DNA of 64,000 nucleotides from positions 620,001 through 684,000 of the forward strand of contig OZ345373.1 in assembly GCA_977006965.1 (NCBI GenBank), in the 5' to 3' direction. Position 1 is the first letter of the stretch, and each line of letters starts with the position of its first letter. Below, in pieces: positions 40,796 through 51,936 of the stretch. Below the pieces are notes generated by a model that worked only from the letters and a program-made list of their open reading frames with translations, was not told where the DNA came from and ran no database searches. The translations under genes and the position numbers were made by a program. Source of the DNA: Phymatolithon calcareum (lineage: Eukaryota > Rhodophyta > Florideophyceae > Hapalidiales).

Positions 40796-42201
40796 TTGAA
40801 TGGATTTTCAATGAGAGAATCCGCACCGATCATATCCGCATGTTGCGGTGGTCTGCTCCACTCCGCGGTCGCCGTGCAGATTCCGTCGACCAGATAACGT
40901 GCAATGCAATCATATCAGGGAGAAGCCCGAGACAGGGGAATACTCCCCGGGAATACAGTACTCCTAGCACAAAGGATCAACATCATCTGGAACTTGGTAC
41001 TGGTGCCGATGGCACGTACACGCACGCAATTCGGCACAGGCACATTAAAAATTTTAAGCAAGAAACACTTCTGCTAAGTAACGATTCGGCACTACACGTG
41101 TAACTCGTGTCGTGCCGAATAGTTACTTAGCAGAAGTGTTTCTTGCTTAAAATTTTAAGTGTGACTCTGCCGAATTGCATACGTGTACGTGCCTTCGGCA
41201 CCCCCACAGGGTTCCAGATGATGATCATCATGTTGATCCTTTGTGCTATGTTGGCTGCCGGCCGAAGAATAATGTAAAAAAAACACTGACGTCATAATCC
41301 TATGAGAAGCCTGTGGAAGGTGGGGCGAGACTCCTCTATAGTGGCAGAAAGCCCTCCTTGTCCCAGTACACAAGCACGGGACGAACGACGACGCAGGAAA
41401 TTTACTGCCCATTATCCCTTCTAAATCAAGCGAGGAAAAGAGTCGAGACTGCAATCGATATGAAGCCTAGTAGCTCTTTGGTAACATGTTCGTCACATTT
41501 TTGTATTGTAGGAACAGGTTAGCCTCACTTTTTTTGTACATTCCCTTCGTGTACTGACTGAGCACTTTTGACTCGACCGCATTTCACGGATAAACAGTTT
41601 GACATCGTCTGGATTTCTGTCAATTTGGTCCTCCACCTGTTTTCTCGTGCCCAGTTGTAAAAATTGTGTTCAAGATCAATAAACAAGGCAGTGTAATCGT
41701 GTGCATCAGCACCGTCCGCTGCCCTGTGGTTGAGTTTGTCATGGAGCGAAATTTCGCCCGATGCCTGTTCTGTTATTCAGCACAGCTATAACAGGGATAG
41801 CACGTGCAACAAGCGTTCACAGTCTCGACGTGACCCTGCAATAAATTGTTCATCGAGTCTTTCGAGCTGTAGTGATAGTGTGTTGTCGGATTGATTGCAA
41901 AAACGGCGGGAGTTAGTATTACCGAATTCGGAGCAAGGTGCATAGTCTTTTGCCTTCAACCTATATGACTGAGTGGATGTCAGACATCTACTCATTATCG
42001 CAATCCCAAAGTCATCATCGAACGGCCCAGGGGGAAATTGCAAGTGTGATGTAAGAACACACATTGCAATAGTGCATCCTCAATTTACGCTCTTGTTTGA
42101 ATCCGGACCCTTCTTTACAATACACTATCAAGGACATAGTCCAACAGTTGCGCGCAAGACACCGCATAAACCCAGCATAAATCACGAAAAGTGCTTTCTG
42201 G
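40796..42201. other. Intergenic stretch between the two CENP-C-like genes
   Basis: Contains the long foldback 40965-41248. Otherwise there are short frames only. Confidence 0.4.
40965..41248. repeat. Long foldback, arms about 125-135 bp
   Basis: TAGCACAAAGGATCAACATCATC pairs with the complement ending at 41248. The inner parts CAAGAAACACTTCTGC/GCAGAAGTGTTTCTTG and ATTCGGCAC/GTGCCGAAT pair around a loop of about 20 bases. Arms carry some indels. MITE-like; no gene inside. Confidence 0.88.
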
Positions 42202-45200
42202 CTACCTTGTCCTCTTTCGCCCGCGTCTTGTTTTTGGAGCGGGTTGCTTACTTGCACCACCTCGACTAGATTGCCTATCGGCTGTTTGACGAGGAATTTT
42301 TCCGCGCGCAAGCCAAGACGCAGTTGAGCTCTCAGAGTCGCTTGCATCATCATTGTTCAGTGCGACGACTACTTGTGCAATTGTCGGTAAAATCTGACTC
42401 TTGCGCCTTTCATACACCACCTTCTCATTATTCCAGAATCCAAGTCTCGGGAATCGCTGTCGCTTGCTGCGTCGCACATGTCCTTCTTCGTCCGGATCTT
42501 CCACCGGGAACTTTTTTATGTCTAAATTCCGGAGTTCTCGTGGAATATTGCTCTTCGCACGCGCACCTCGCGTCCTTGTTTTCTGTCTAACAGGCGGAGC
42601 AGCAGGGGGAGCGGAAGGACCAGCATGAGAAGAGTCACCCGCAGAACGCAATGCTGAGCGCGAAACACGTCTCTGTGAAAACTGTGCCATTGGAGCGACC
42701 GGCTCAATCTCTTCACTCATTGCTGATTCTGGAAGAGCAAAGTCTTCAAGCCCAGCGTCTGGATCAATTTCGACTGGTTCCTCAGCATAGTCGAAATCAT
42801 CAGCACCATGATTATCGTCATAGGCATCGTTGTCCAATTCCGGAGCCGGTATATCTGACATTCTTCTAGCGCTGCGTAAGCCGGACCGCTTACTGGAGGT
42901 TGCAGTTTGGGAGTTGTCATGGAAAGGAAGACTTGCCGATGCCGACACCGTTTTCGAACTCGCCGGTTGGGTATCAGACACATCCTTTCCCGGTGGAGAA
43001 GGCTTCGACCTAACGCTTCTTTGACGTCCGGATCGACGAGAGGCCGCCTGTGATTTCTCCGACTTTGACCTCGACCGCGTGAGACGAACGTTATCTTGCT
43101 CGCTCTTGGAAAGAGGCCCCTTCCTTGTTGTCCGTGAACGAGTGGAAGGTCCTGGCGATGGAGATATTACTATCACGGACGGAGAGTAATGTGGCGCAGC
43201 AGTTTCCATATCCATTGGATCATGCTCATTCTCCGACTCACCATTGCCGACAGATTCAGAAGGCTCGCTCTTGGAAAGAGGCCCCTTCCTTGTTGTCCGT
43301 GAACGAGTGGAAGGTCCTGGCGATGGAGATATTATTATCACGGACGGAGAGTAATGTGGTGCAGCAGTTTCCATATCCATTGGATCATGCTCATTCTCCG
43401 ACTCACCATTGCCGACAGATTCAGAAGGTTGAATTTCGAATAGAACGACGTCTGACAAAAACGACTTCCCATTGTAAACAAACTTTGATTTGCGCGAGCG
43501 TTTGCTTCTTCTTCTCACTTGCGGAATTTCCAACTGCATCACTCCAGCCTGATAGCTTGCCTCCTCTTCAATGACAAACGGCTGTGGCATTTGCGATGGT
43601 GATTTACTCTTTCGAGTTCTCTTAGATCTTGACGACTGCTCTGGAGTTGCCTTCGACTCATCATTAAAGTCCAGTGCTTGAGCAACATTCGTATGTTTGT
43701 CCGATAGTCTCCTGGAAGATCTACGAACTGGTTGAACAAGTGACTTCCGCTTCTTGACGGGGGTCCTCCGCTCCGCGGATGGAGGAATGTCAAGTTGAAT
43801 ACTTTTCTGTACTGAACCTGGACCACAGACCTCTTCGCCTTCATGTTTCTTGGTTCCTGTCCCGGTTGGCGTACGTTCGCATTCATCGGCTTCCGCCTCT
43901 TTTTCAGGAGAGTCAACATTCTTCTTCGCGGATGCTTGTTTCTCTGGAAGCTCAACAATGACAAGCTCACCTCCCGTTACTTGTAGCCTGTTCTCCTTCT
44001 CGGCATTCGCATCATCAGAATCCTTCGCTTCGTCGTCTGTACCACTGGCAATAATACTCTTCGTCGTTGCATACGTGATAGTTTGACCAGGAGTTTGAAC
44101 AGAAAAGGGCTGATCAGTAAAACGAACTCTTGGTTCAGAGTCAAGCTTATTCTCGATAGCCATAGGTCTACCAAGGCCAGGTGTCTTCGGGGACATTTCA
44201 GCATTAGGATCATTTTGGACGTCTTTCATTTCATCGAAAGATATCTTCTTCTGCACATTTTCCAGATCCTCCGTAGGTAGTTGTTCCTGTGCGAGAACGT
44301 TTCTGTCACCGGGTGGAATATCGACACCACTCTGCGACATATGTTCGTACTTGGAGTACATAATTCTTATCTCAGCATCGATTTCCGCACCGCTGCACTG
44401 GATACCGCAATCAACAAGACCGGATTTGGGCGCTTGAGGATCAAGAATAACTTCGAATCCAGAATCCAGAGATTCACGAATCATTGTTCCTTTCTCCGTA
44501 ATCCGTGGGGGCGGAGCTATAGATGACGCTCGATGGATTCGCTGAAGAGCAGCCGGCGCCACTTCGGCTTCATGTTTGGACCCTTCGATCATGTCTCTGT
44601 TCGCTTCTGAAGTCTCGGGAGTTAAAAGGCCGTCCGATGCGATATTCGTGGAAAGCCTTTGAGAACGACCAGATGGTGAAGTGTCGTAGTCCACCATTGG
44701 AATGAGTTTTCCTCCGCCGATCTGGTTGCCAACATTAATTGACACCCTTCGAGTTTTGGCACATGAAACCTTTTGCGACGTGGACGCAATAGAGGTGCGA
44801 CGAGAAGTCGGGGATGTCAGCGAAGAGCGGCGTGACGCTAATGAACCCATGGAAGCGCGTCTTGAGCTTGGTGAAGCACTGGAACCGTAATCATCGAGCA
44901 TTGAGAACGGATCCGCCGTACCGGTGTTTTCCTTTTCTTGTAAAGTACTTTCTTGATCGTCATCACTCATGGAAATTGCTTTTGCCCCCATAGCCAAGAC
45001 CGGAGCGACGCTATGGCGACTCTTCAGAATGCCCTTCTTTGGCTGGGCCCCCGTCCAAGAGCTAATTCTCCTTGACGGAAGATCCCGCTTTTCAGAAAGC
45101 AACTCACCTGCCTTGGAAAGCAAATCAGCTTTCGCTTTTGCTTGGCGCGCTTCTTCCTCTGCTCTTGCGGCCTCTTGCTCCGCGCGCATGACGGCCTCTT

Positions 45201-45711
45201 GGGCCCTCAGAGCCTGCTCCTCCGCTTGGCGTGCAGCCTCGGCGATATTCAGTTCTTCTTCTTCTTCCATCAGCCTCTTCATTGCTTCTGATGGGGTACC
45301 AGCGGTACTGGGAGTTGCAATACCTCGATGCTGGGATACAGGAGTGACAACATCGCTGTCCGTCTCAAACTCGTATTCGCTGACTTCAACGATTATCTCC
45401 GGAGGTTCCGGTCGTGTTGGTGTCTCTTGCACATCGGAGAAATCCGAGTCGGAGGTTCGCCAGCTCGCGCCGATGACCTCGACACGCTGTGAGGGGGCGG
45501 TGCTTGCGGTTGGAGTTACAGGTGTGAACCAAGCATTCCAGAAAGCGCGGAAGGATTCGAGGCCTGTTTCGTCCCGCTCAACGTCGGTTGGGCACGGCAT
45601 CGAAAGATCTGGTGGCAATACATCATCCCGCCGTCCAGAGCGAAAAACGGACGGAGCGACCGCCCTGGCCTCATCGATGTTGAGGAATGAGGCCTGCTTG
45701 GAAGCAGCCAT
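42202..45711 (-). CDS. CENP-C homologue (1169 aa), inner kinetochore protein
   Basis: First ATG 45711 (MAASKQASFLNIDEARAV). The CENP-C motif is at residues about 1078-1103: HVRRSKRQRFPRLGFWNNEK then VVYERR. By family knowledge it anchors to CENP-A nucleosomes while the N-terminus recruits the Mis12 complex. Residues about 145-205 are a charged coiled coil (EEEEELNIAEAARQAEEQAL). Residues about 215-350 hold many RR-x-S/T sites (SRRAS, SRRSS, SRRTS, TRRVS), which fit Aurora- or PKA-type phosphorylation. A 55-residue unit is tandemly duplicated at about 760-870. After the motif only about 66 residues remain, so the C-terminal cupin seen in yeast Mif2 and animal CENP-C is absent. A short paralogue follows at 40238-40795. 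Confidence 0.88.
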   Translation of the reverse strand: MAASKQASFLNIDEARAVAPSVFRSGRRDDVLPPDLSMPCPTDVERDETGLESFRAFWNAWFTPVTPTASTAPSQRVEVIGASWRTSDSDFSDVQETPTRPEPPEIIVEVSEYEFETDSDVVTPVSQHRGIATPSTAGTPSEAMKRLMEEEEELNIAEAARQAEEQALRAQEAVMRAEQEAARAEEEARQAKAKADLLSKAGELLSEKRDLPSRRISSWTGAQPKKGILKSRHSVAPVLAMGAKAISMSDDDQESTLQEKENTGTADPFSMLDDYGSSASPSSRRASMGSLASRRSSLTSPTSRRTSIASTSQKVSCAKTRRVSINVGNQIGGGKLIPMVDYDTSPSGRSQRLSTNIASDGLLTPETSEANRDMIEGSKHEAEVAPAALQRIHRASSIAPPPRITEKGTMIRESLDSGFEVILDPQAPKSGLVDCGIQCSGAEIDAEIRIMYSKYEHMSQSGVDIPPGDRNVLAQEQLPTEDLENVQKKISFDEMKDVQNDPNAEMSPKTPGLGRPMAIENKLDSEPRVRFTDQPFSVQTPGQTITYATTKSIIASGTDDEAKDSDDANAEKENRLQVTGGELVIVELPEKQASAKKNVDSPEKEAEADECERTPTGTGTKKHEGEEVCGPGSVQKSIQLDIPPSAERRTPVKKRKSLVQPVRRSSRRLSDKHTNVAQALDFNDESKATPEQSSRSKRTRKSKSPSQMPQPFVIEEEASYQAGVMQLEIPQVRRRSKRSRKSKFVYNGKSFLSDVVLFEIQPSESVGNGESENEHDPMDMETAAPHYSPSVIIISPSPGPSTRSRTTRKGPLSKSEPSESVGNGESENEHDPMDMETAAPHYSPSVIVISPSPGPSTRSRTTRKGPLSKSEQDNVRLTRSRSKSEKSQAASRRSGRQRSVRSKPSPPGKDVSDTQPASSKTVSASASLPFHDNSQTATSSKRSGLRSARRMSDIPAPELDNDAYDDNHGADDFDYAEEPVEIDPDAGLEDFALPESAMSEEIEPVAPMAQFSQRRVSRSALRSAGDSSHAGPSAPPAAPPVRQKTRTRGARAKSNIPRELRNLDIKKFPVEDPDEEGHVRRSKRQRFPRLGFWNNEKVVYERRKSQILPTIAQVVVALNNDDASDSESSTASWLARGKIPRQTADRQSSRGGASKQPAPKTRRGRKRTR
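43098..43427. repeat. In-gene tandem duplication, 165-bp unit x2
   Basis: Two 165-bp copies (43098-43262, 43263-43427) differ at very few bases, such as ATTACTATC/ATTATTATC. Each encodes PSESVGNGESENEHDPMDME plus about 35 more residues of the CENP-C homologue. Recent, in-frame expansion in a disordered region. Confidence 0.9.
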
Positions 45712-47216
45712 ATTTGCAAGGCTTGACGAAGACAGAAGGTTGTCGAGTACACCCTTTGACCTGGGGATGACTGTTACCACTTTCGTATAGGCTGTACTTC
45801 GATGCTTATGTCGCACACTTTCCCGACATCGAACGAAACGGAACCTTAGTGAGAGCACCAGGTAGTACCCACGAGAGTGTTGTCCGTGGTCTGCGAAGGA
45901 GATAAGCTCTAGTGCCAATTTCTTCGCAATACTCTTCCGTTTGGCGGGACCTTGACATCAGAGAGCGGCTGATCTTCGGTTTTCGGACAATTTCGCGCTT
46001 TTTTTGGATAATTTGTATACTTAGCGTCGGTATGATAGCCGACGAGGATTAAAATTCAAATTTTTGAGTTTAGATCTCTTACCCAATGAAATGCGAATGC
46101 TTTAGAAATCCTCAAACAAATTAACGGAAAATACGTCACTGAGTATTAGCTTCGCCCAAGAATCCTACCCGCCGACAACGTCAGCTGTGCAAACTGCGAC
46201 AGAGAACGCTCCCTGGCAAGAATGCAGACTTCCCAGACTGTCCATCATGGACAGTCTGGGAAGTCCTATATTGCTTAACCAGAACGCAGTGACCAGCTTA
46301 AAGTACCGCAAGTAATGCTAGGATTCTTACAATTCTGATGAGCAGTCGTCCCTTTGAACAAGCCAAAAAAATTTCACCATGTCTCGAGCATTGTATACAA
46401 AGATCAGTTAAAAATCGGAATCCACGCATTGAATTCTGATCTCAAACTTTGAGCTCTACCTTCAGAAGCGGTGACAACTTTCTGAAAATGTTTTTCTGCA
46501 ACTCGCACAACTCGAAACACGAGCCTCATTGCAAAGCAAGATGCCATGCATTCGGTAGAAGAAAAAGTTACTTTGGAGACATTCATTTGAGATCATCTTT
46601 AACGAAGAAGTAAAAGGGGGCCAAATTGGCATCTTTTTACACTGGGAACGTCGCAAACGACGCGAGGTAGTAGGAACCATAATATTTTCTTCTTGCCGGG
46701 GTTGGACCGAGACGTTATCCCGGCGGAACTGGACACATGACAACTTTTTCAAAACGATGCCACAATTAGTGTACGTTCTATGAAGCCGTTATAAAACGAG
46801 CTCATCACCATGCCCTGGTCATACTGAAAGTGATCAGACGACTGAGGACAAGCGGCCTGCAATGAGGAACAAAAGTTTAATTAACGCTTAACACCAGAGG
46901 TACTTGAGTGGAGATAGTATTCAAGATAAGCTTCGCCGCCAGATTTGACCGAAATATCCGGATGGACAAGGCTGTGGAGCACCATAAGGTGCAGATTTGG
47001 CCGTTAAGCTCTCATTGCGAGAGTTGGAAGGTTAGAGAGAATCAGGAGAAGAAAAAAGTAATCAAACAAGTGTTCACCAGTCCTACTGAACATCAACAGC
47101 CTAACGAAATGGAGCGAACCAAGCTGTTCGCCCTTCGCATATTAACATACAAATTTCACTGGACCAAGTTCTCAAACTAGGTTTGGAGTCAAACTCCCAA
47201 ATCAGCATCTGCCGGC
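45712..47216. other. Gene-free stretch with a hairpin
   Basis: It should include the CENP-C promoter (minus) at its left end. Contains the perfect hairpin 46227-46265. Short frames only. Confidence 0.4.
46227..46265. repeat. Perfect hairpin, 18-bp stem, 3-base loop
   Basis: GACTTCCCAGACTGTCCA, loop TCA, then the exact complement. It is not followed by a T tract and is far from any stop codon. Confidence 0.85.
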
Positions 47217-48299
47217 TCAAATCACGCCGGCGCCTTTCAACTCTTCCCGTATGGTTCGCGCATGCTCGAGCAGACGAGCAGGATTATGGACAGTGATATT
47301 CGGCTTCGCCAACCTAGCAGCGATTCGCTCGCCGTCCTCACAGTCCTGCAAATCATTCCTCAGCCCACCGACAAGTAGGAGACATAAATAGGGATGCAAC
47401 TGCGCCCATTCACAGGACATGGTAGTGAAATAAGCGTCCCACAAACGGAGCAATGAATCACGTGGCATCTGTCTTGCGAGAAGCGAGCGTAACCAACTGG
47501 GAACCCAAGCCTTCATATCAACCTCTTCAGATACACACAGTTCATGCAGGTCACGATACTTGTATCGAAAAATGGAAAGAAATTCCGTAACAGAGGCGTT
47601 AAGTCCACTAAAAGTGAACAAAGCCTCATGTTTCTGCATCAATGCCGCAAACGCATAATAAGCCTCTGCCTCAGTAGGCATAATTTCCAGGAATGGAGCC
47701 GCAAGATAAACCATATCCGAATGAAACTCAACCGCATCACCAACACCGGAAAGATACAACGCAATAACACGAGTAAAAGCTGCAATGGAATCGGCATCCG
47801 GCACAGCCAGTTGTGCACTTCGCCCATTCATTCGTTTCTGCGAGAGCGTAGTGTGCGCGACACTCACATCTTCGAGCGAGGTGGACGATGTCAGCACGGC
47901 CCGACGAACGACACGAGCACGCTTGAGTGAAGAACGAATGCGCTGCACGAGCGGCGTCTGCAAATCAAGCGCTGCAATACGAACGTCATATTCCTTTGCC
48001 TGCAGTGCGGAGAGTGCACAGGCGGCGTTATCGGCACGTACAGCCGGTTTAGAGATGCCAAGAAGAAAGCTCCAGACGGCTGGACGAACCTCTTTTGGGA
48101 TACCGGTTTGTGCCGCGCAACGTAACTTCGCAGGATCTATGGGATGGTTCGAGTCCAGAAGGGCGTTGAAAATTTCGAGTTGAAAGTCGCCCGCCATGTC
48201 GGCGACAGAAGCGTGACGACTGATTCGAAGCGACCGGTGCAAGTTCACGGTTTTATACTGCACGTGTCCTAAATTGTTGGAGAGTGCAATTGAAGTCAT
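47217..48299 (-). CDS. TBC-domain protein (360 aa), probable degenerate Rab-GAP
   Basis: ATG 48299 (MTSIALSNNLGHVQYKT); an internal ATG at 48197 (MAGDFQLEIF) is an alternative. The TBC domain starts at GIPKEVRPAVWSFLLGI (66-82). It continues through an acidic/helical part to VYLAAPFLEIMPTEAEAYYAFAALM and ends near LPRDSLLRLWDAYF-like sequence (RQMPRDSLLRLWDAYFT). TBC proteins stimulate GTP hydrolysis by Rab GTPases using an arginine (IxxDxxR) and a glutamine (YxQ). Neither is visible: the first region reads RIRSSLKRA and the second LYLSGVGDAVEFHSD. It may therefore bind Rabs without GAP activity, or be a diverged regulator. Single exon. Confidence 0.8.
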   Translation of the reverse strand: MTSIALSNNLGHVQYKTVNLHRSLRISRHASVADMAGDFQLEIFNALLDSNHPIDPAKLRCAAQTGIPKEVRPAVWSFLLGISKPAVRADNAACALSALQAKEYDVRIAALDLQTPLVQRIRSSLKRARVVRRAVLTSSTSLEDVSVAHTTLSQKRMNGRSAQLAVPDADSIAAFTRVIALYLSGVGDAVEFHSDMVYLAAPFLEIMPTEAEAYYAFAALMQKHEALFTFSGLNASVTEFLSIFRYKYRDLHELCVSEEVDMKAWVPSWLRSLLARQMPRDSLLRLWDAYFTTMSCEWAQLHPYLCLLLVGGLRNDLQDCEDGERIAARLAKPNITVHNPARLLEHARTIREELKGAGVI

Positions 48300-50877
48300 A
48301 CGCTGGCCAGGTCAGCGGAGTGGGTTCTCTTGGAGAGATACAGATGCAGGCCTTCGTGCTCGAATGGCGGAGTACGGTATGGATGTGGAGGATGTTAATG
48401 CGGAGATACAGCCCAGAGTTGGCGACAGGTGTCTGCAATGCGAATAGGCGCGTGCCTGGTTGAGGAAATCAAGACCTCACCCGTGTCACACGGCTCTGGG
48501 GTTGGGTATCATAAATATTGCATTTTTATGGGAGAATCCACTTTTCAGAGTGGAAAATCCAATCATGGTAGCGCTCCCGTCGCCATTTCATATGGACCGC
48601 GCATTGGCCATTCGTGTTTTTTGCTTGCAACGGCAGAATACAAACCCATCTGCAGTATGATTTGCAGGGGAGATCCGCAATTGCCATCACGGCTGTAACA
48701 GGATCTTTTGGCATAACACGAGAGAATGTGCGTGAAAACAGTGATTTATAATTCCGGCGATGCCAGTCTCGGCGGAAAGGCCTTTCATACGCACGTTTGC
48801 TGATGAGTGAAGGTGTTCAATTCAATGCTCTAAGGGCATTCATGGTATCACCTGTACTTCGGCAACGAGATATACTTAACCGTAATTGGATTGAGGAGCA
48901 TTACCGTAGAAAAGAGTTATTGGCGTTCTGGAGAAGAGCTCGAAACAACTCGCAATCTTGCAAACAAGTCGGATATTCAGCTTGTTCTTGAGCCTGTTCT
49001 GAATCTGTGCAGATAATGCCCCGCATTTGCGTGCGATGAATTTATCAAAATTTTGATAGATGTAGACTCTGGACCATGGCTGCACGAGAGCATTGCTGGA
49101 CAGTGCTGGACAGTGCTGAGCACCTCAGGTGTAACTGTGTACTTTTCCTTGGCTTAGAAATGTCCAAAGAACCAATGTTGACCAACTCCATGCATCATAT
49201 TGAGAGAGTAAGTAGAAGCTTTAGAGACAAGTAACTACTTGCGCAAAGGCGGAAGTATTTTAGAAATTGCATTACGGAGAGATTGGTCGTTTAGTGGAGG
49301 ATTTGTAAGGATTCACGTAGGAGTAACAGGGCTGGCTTTTCGAACAGTTTTCTAGGGTAGAGCATATGGAGACCCTTGAACGCACGCTAGCAGGGTACGA
49401 ACTCGAAGGAGAAAAACGACTGGAAACAGAAAAGGCGCTAGATGAGCTCTTACTATTTAGCAAGACACTCATAGAGCGCATGGAGAACGAAGAAGGCCTG
49501 TATTAATCCGCAGAAGGCAAGGCAAAAAGTGGTCAAGTCCAAGCACCAACAATCCCGTAGAGGACTGTGATAGGACTACTTTGAGTCCTGAGTTTTCCGG
49601 TCCGCCATTCTGGTGGACGTTTCTTGAGCTGCACAAAGGTAGGTAGCATCAGAGGAAGCCTTGCCCATATCTTCGGAAGTCTGTGGGGCTTTTAAATAAA
49701 CTTGAAAGGAAAAAAAGTTTTCTAGGGTAGCGTAGTGTGGTTACTAATGACCTCCTTGATCGTATTTCTCTACCAACACGTGCAGGTGTGAGTCGCTTGC
49801 ACTCATCGTGTGGTCTAGGGTACATACGGAGGACCTGGAGCTCAAAAGTCAGATCCAGTGTGTTGCTGAGTTTTGTTGAAGGACGCTCTACTAAACGAGC
49901 ACTCGACGAGCTCCTAACCATGTTTCCGGCTGTGGACAAGTACGGACTGGCCGCAACCTGAAATCACAGCGTGCCACAGGGCAGAGGGGTAATTTTCCTC
50001 CTCGAGGTCCCGAAGGAGACCAAAGGTGGTTTTTCGTAGTCCACTGAATCGTGTTTCACCAACAAGAAAAGAAACCCTTCCATAGACAGAATCCAGCCAA
50101 CACCTCTTGGCACTAGGAAATTAGCCCCAAGCGTCAGCAGATGCGTTTGTAACTTTTAAATAAAAATCTACCTTTCTTCTTCTTCTTCTCGAAGGACGCT
50201 CTGGTTCTCGCTTGAGTGAGCTTTTTAGAAGGATTGCGATCTGCGCAATCAAACAAACCAGTATGTAGCAGACCAAGAAGGATTGAACAGTCTGCTGGGC
50301 CGCCGGTCCGCTCATAATGTCCGCAGCGGAAAGGGTGGTGGGAAAATTTTGGTGGTCACCGAAGTGTCACACAGAACTCTCGCAATATCGGACGTACATA
50401 AGCGGGATCCTGCTGGAAGCGCTGATGAATGGTCGGATATCCCCACGGAACCATGTCAATCGCAGTCTGTGCTTCGTAGAGTACAGAAATATTAGAGGGG
50501 AAGTGTTGGTTGCCCAAAAGTACCACAATCATCGCGGAAATCCCAGATTTGCAGAGATTAAATATTCAGATATAGAAGCAGGTGGGGTGAAATAATTCAT
50601 CACTCCTCGGACCACATTATGGTCATAGGAGCGATAAATCTTGCATTTTCCAGAGACCATGCTGCCATGCATTGGAAGGGCAGACGTAATATACAGAGAG
50701 GGTGGTGACCCCAACAACTCGAAACAGACAAAGAAAAAGATAGTTCCTCCAATAAGTAAGTGAACGCATTTTACAGACTGAATTAATGTTGAATATTGTG
50801 GTACCTTCGACATTTACCGACCCGTCCCCGAGATTCTACCGCAGAATGATTAATAGGACAACTACATCCTGTCAGTT
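48300..50877. other. Repeat-rich gene-free stretch
   Basis: At 49296-49345 and 49720-49830 it carries pieces (CTTTTCGAACAGTTTTCTAGG; TATTTCTCTACCAACA) that recur at 60346-60520 next to the second nuclease gene. No gene is supported. Confidence 0.45.
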
Positions 50878-51936
50878 TCAAGACTCTTCAACTTTCTTCT
50901 GACCACTCTTGTGAAATAAGGAACTTCCAGGCAACATAAAAACATTTTGCGGGAATCCATCAGACACAAACACTTCTTTGTCTCGATGCATCAGTATATC
51001 ACAATCATTGATAAACCCAAACCAGTAGATAACCATCCCAGGACCATATCGGTTAGCGTACGACATGATAGACTCATCATAGTCCCGCTCCATAGACCAC
51101 TTATCTCCAAACTTTGCCTTACTGTCAATCCACTTGACAATTTTGTCGCCGAAGCATACCGGAATACGAAGAAGAACATCAGGAGTCTTATGAGCACCGC
51201 GCTTTCTCAAGTCATGTTCGGTTTCGAATTCCAATCCGAGATTACGCAAATGACTAAACAAACGATTCTCATACTCCATCCCCAACACAGCATGTTCAGT
51301 ATCCGCCCGCGGACCACACAGTATGTCCTTATCTATGCACTGTTGCAGCTCCAATTTCAGACGAGCATCAGGCACAAGAGATGGGTTGCGGATCATTTTG
51401 GTGATATTCCGCTTCGAGAATGAGAAGTGAAGATCCATCACTTTGCTCGCAACCTTACACGGTGAATGGTTTATATCCTCTGCAATCTTCAATAAACTGG
51501 TTCCGGCCTTGTATTTTTGAACGAACTGAGGACCGAAGGCACGTAACTGCCAATGGTTCTTAATCGTCATCCGGATGCAAACTTGGATGAAAATGGCAAG
51601 TAGTGTGTCAACTTGGTAGCGTCCACCAATCTCCTTGGCGACTTTCGAAACATCTGAACGGCGTTTCATACGAGCCACCAAGTCCTCCCACTCGGCTGTG
51701 GGCATTGTTCCGCGGTTGACCATTTTCGGGAGTGAGATGCGCTGTTCGTGCAGTAATACGGCGGGGGATGATTCAAAACGAGCGGTGGGTGGACAATGAA
51801 ATGTGGCGCATAGTCGGCAAGCTGTTTGGATTGCTGTCTGGTGGCCGAGACAGTGGAGGTCGCAGATGGACGGGATCAATGTCTGTAGTGATGCGCTGTA
51901 AACTATGAGTGGATTGCGCCGGTCCTGACCAATCAT
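50878..51936 (-). CDS. CDIN1/C15orf41-like nuclease (352 aa), copy 1
   Basis: ATG 51936 (MIGQDRRNPL). Similarity to the human CDIN1 family begins about M72 (MVNRGTMPTAEWEDL), so the true start could be there. Recognised conserved blocks: IRNPSLVPDARL; the long stretch from LRKRGAHKTPDVLL to the motif IVKWIDSKAKFGD; and SYANRYGPGMVIYWFGFI. Catalytic-type residues of the PD-(D/E)xK fold are D253 in TPD and D271-x-K273; human CDIN1 has E-S-K at the latter. The family partners codanin-1 in animals, where it is linked to chromatin and erythroid development; its role in algae is unknown. A second, nearly identical gene lies at 59029-60054 in the opposite orientation. Both frames are intact, suggesting selection or very recent duplication. 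Confidence 0.88.
   Translation of the reverse strand: MIGQDRRNPLIVYSASLQTLIPSICDLHCLGHQTAIQTACRLCATFHCPPTARFESSPAVLLHEQRISLPKMVNRGTMPTAEWEDLVARMKRRSDVSKVAKEIGGRYQVDTLLAIFIQVCIRMTIKNHWQLRAFGPQFVQKYKAGTSLLKIAEDINHSPCKVASKVMDLHFSFSKRNITKMIRNPSLVPDARLKLELQQCIDKDILCGPRADTEHAVLGMEYENRLFSHLRNLGLEFETEHDLRKRGAHKTPDVLLRIPVCFGDKIVKWIDSKAKFGDKWSMERDYDESIMSYANRYGPGMVIYWFGFINDCDILMHRDKEVFVSDGFPQNVFMLPGSSLFHKSGQKKVEES

Noticed and set aside
44969-45790. Plus-strand 273-codon frame over the CENP-C coiled coil
   Set aside because: Antisense of the charged helical region (Ser/Ala-rich mirror of Glu/Ala codons).
46227-46265. Perfect 18-bp hairpin as an intrinsic terminator
   Set aside because: No T tract, not close to a gene end, and the genome is eukaryotic.
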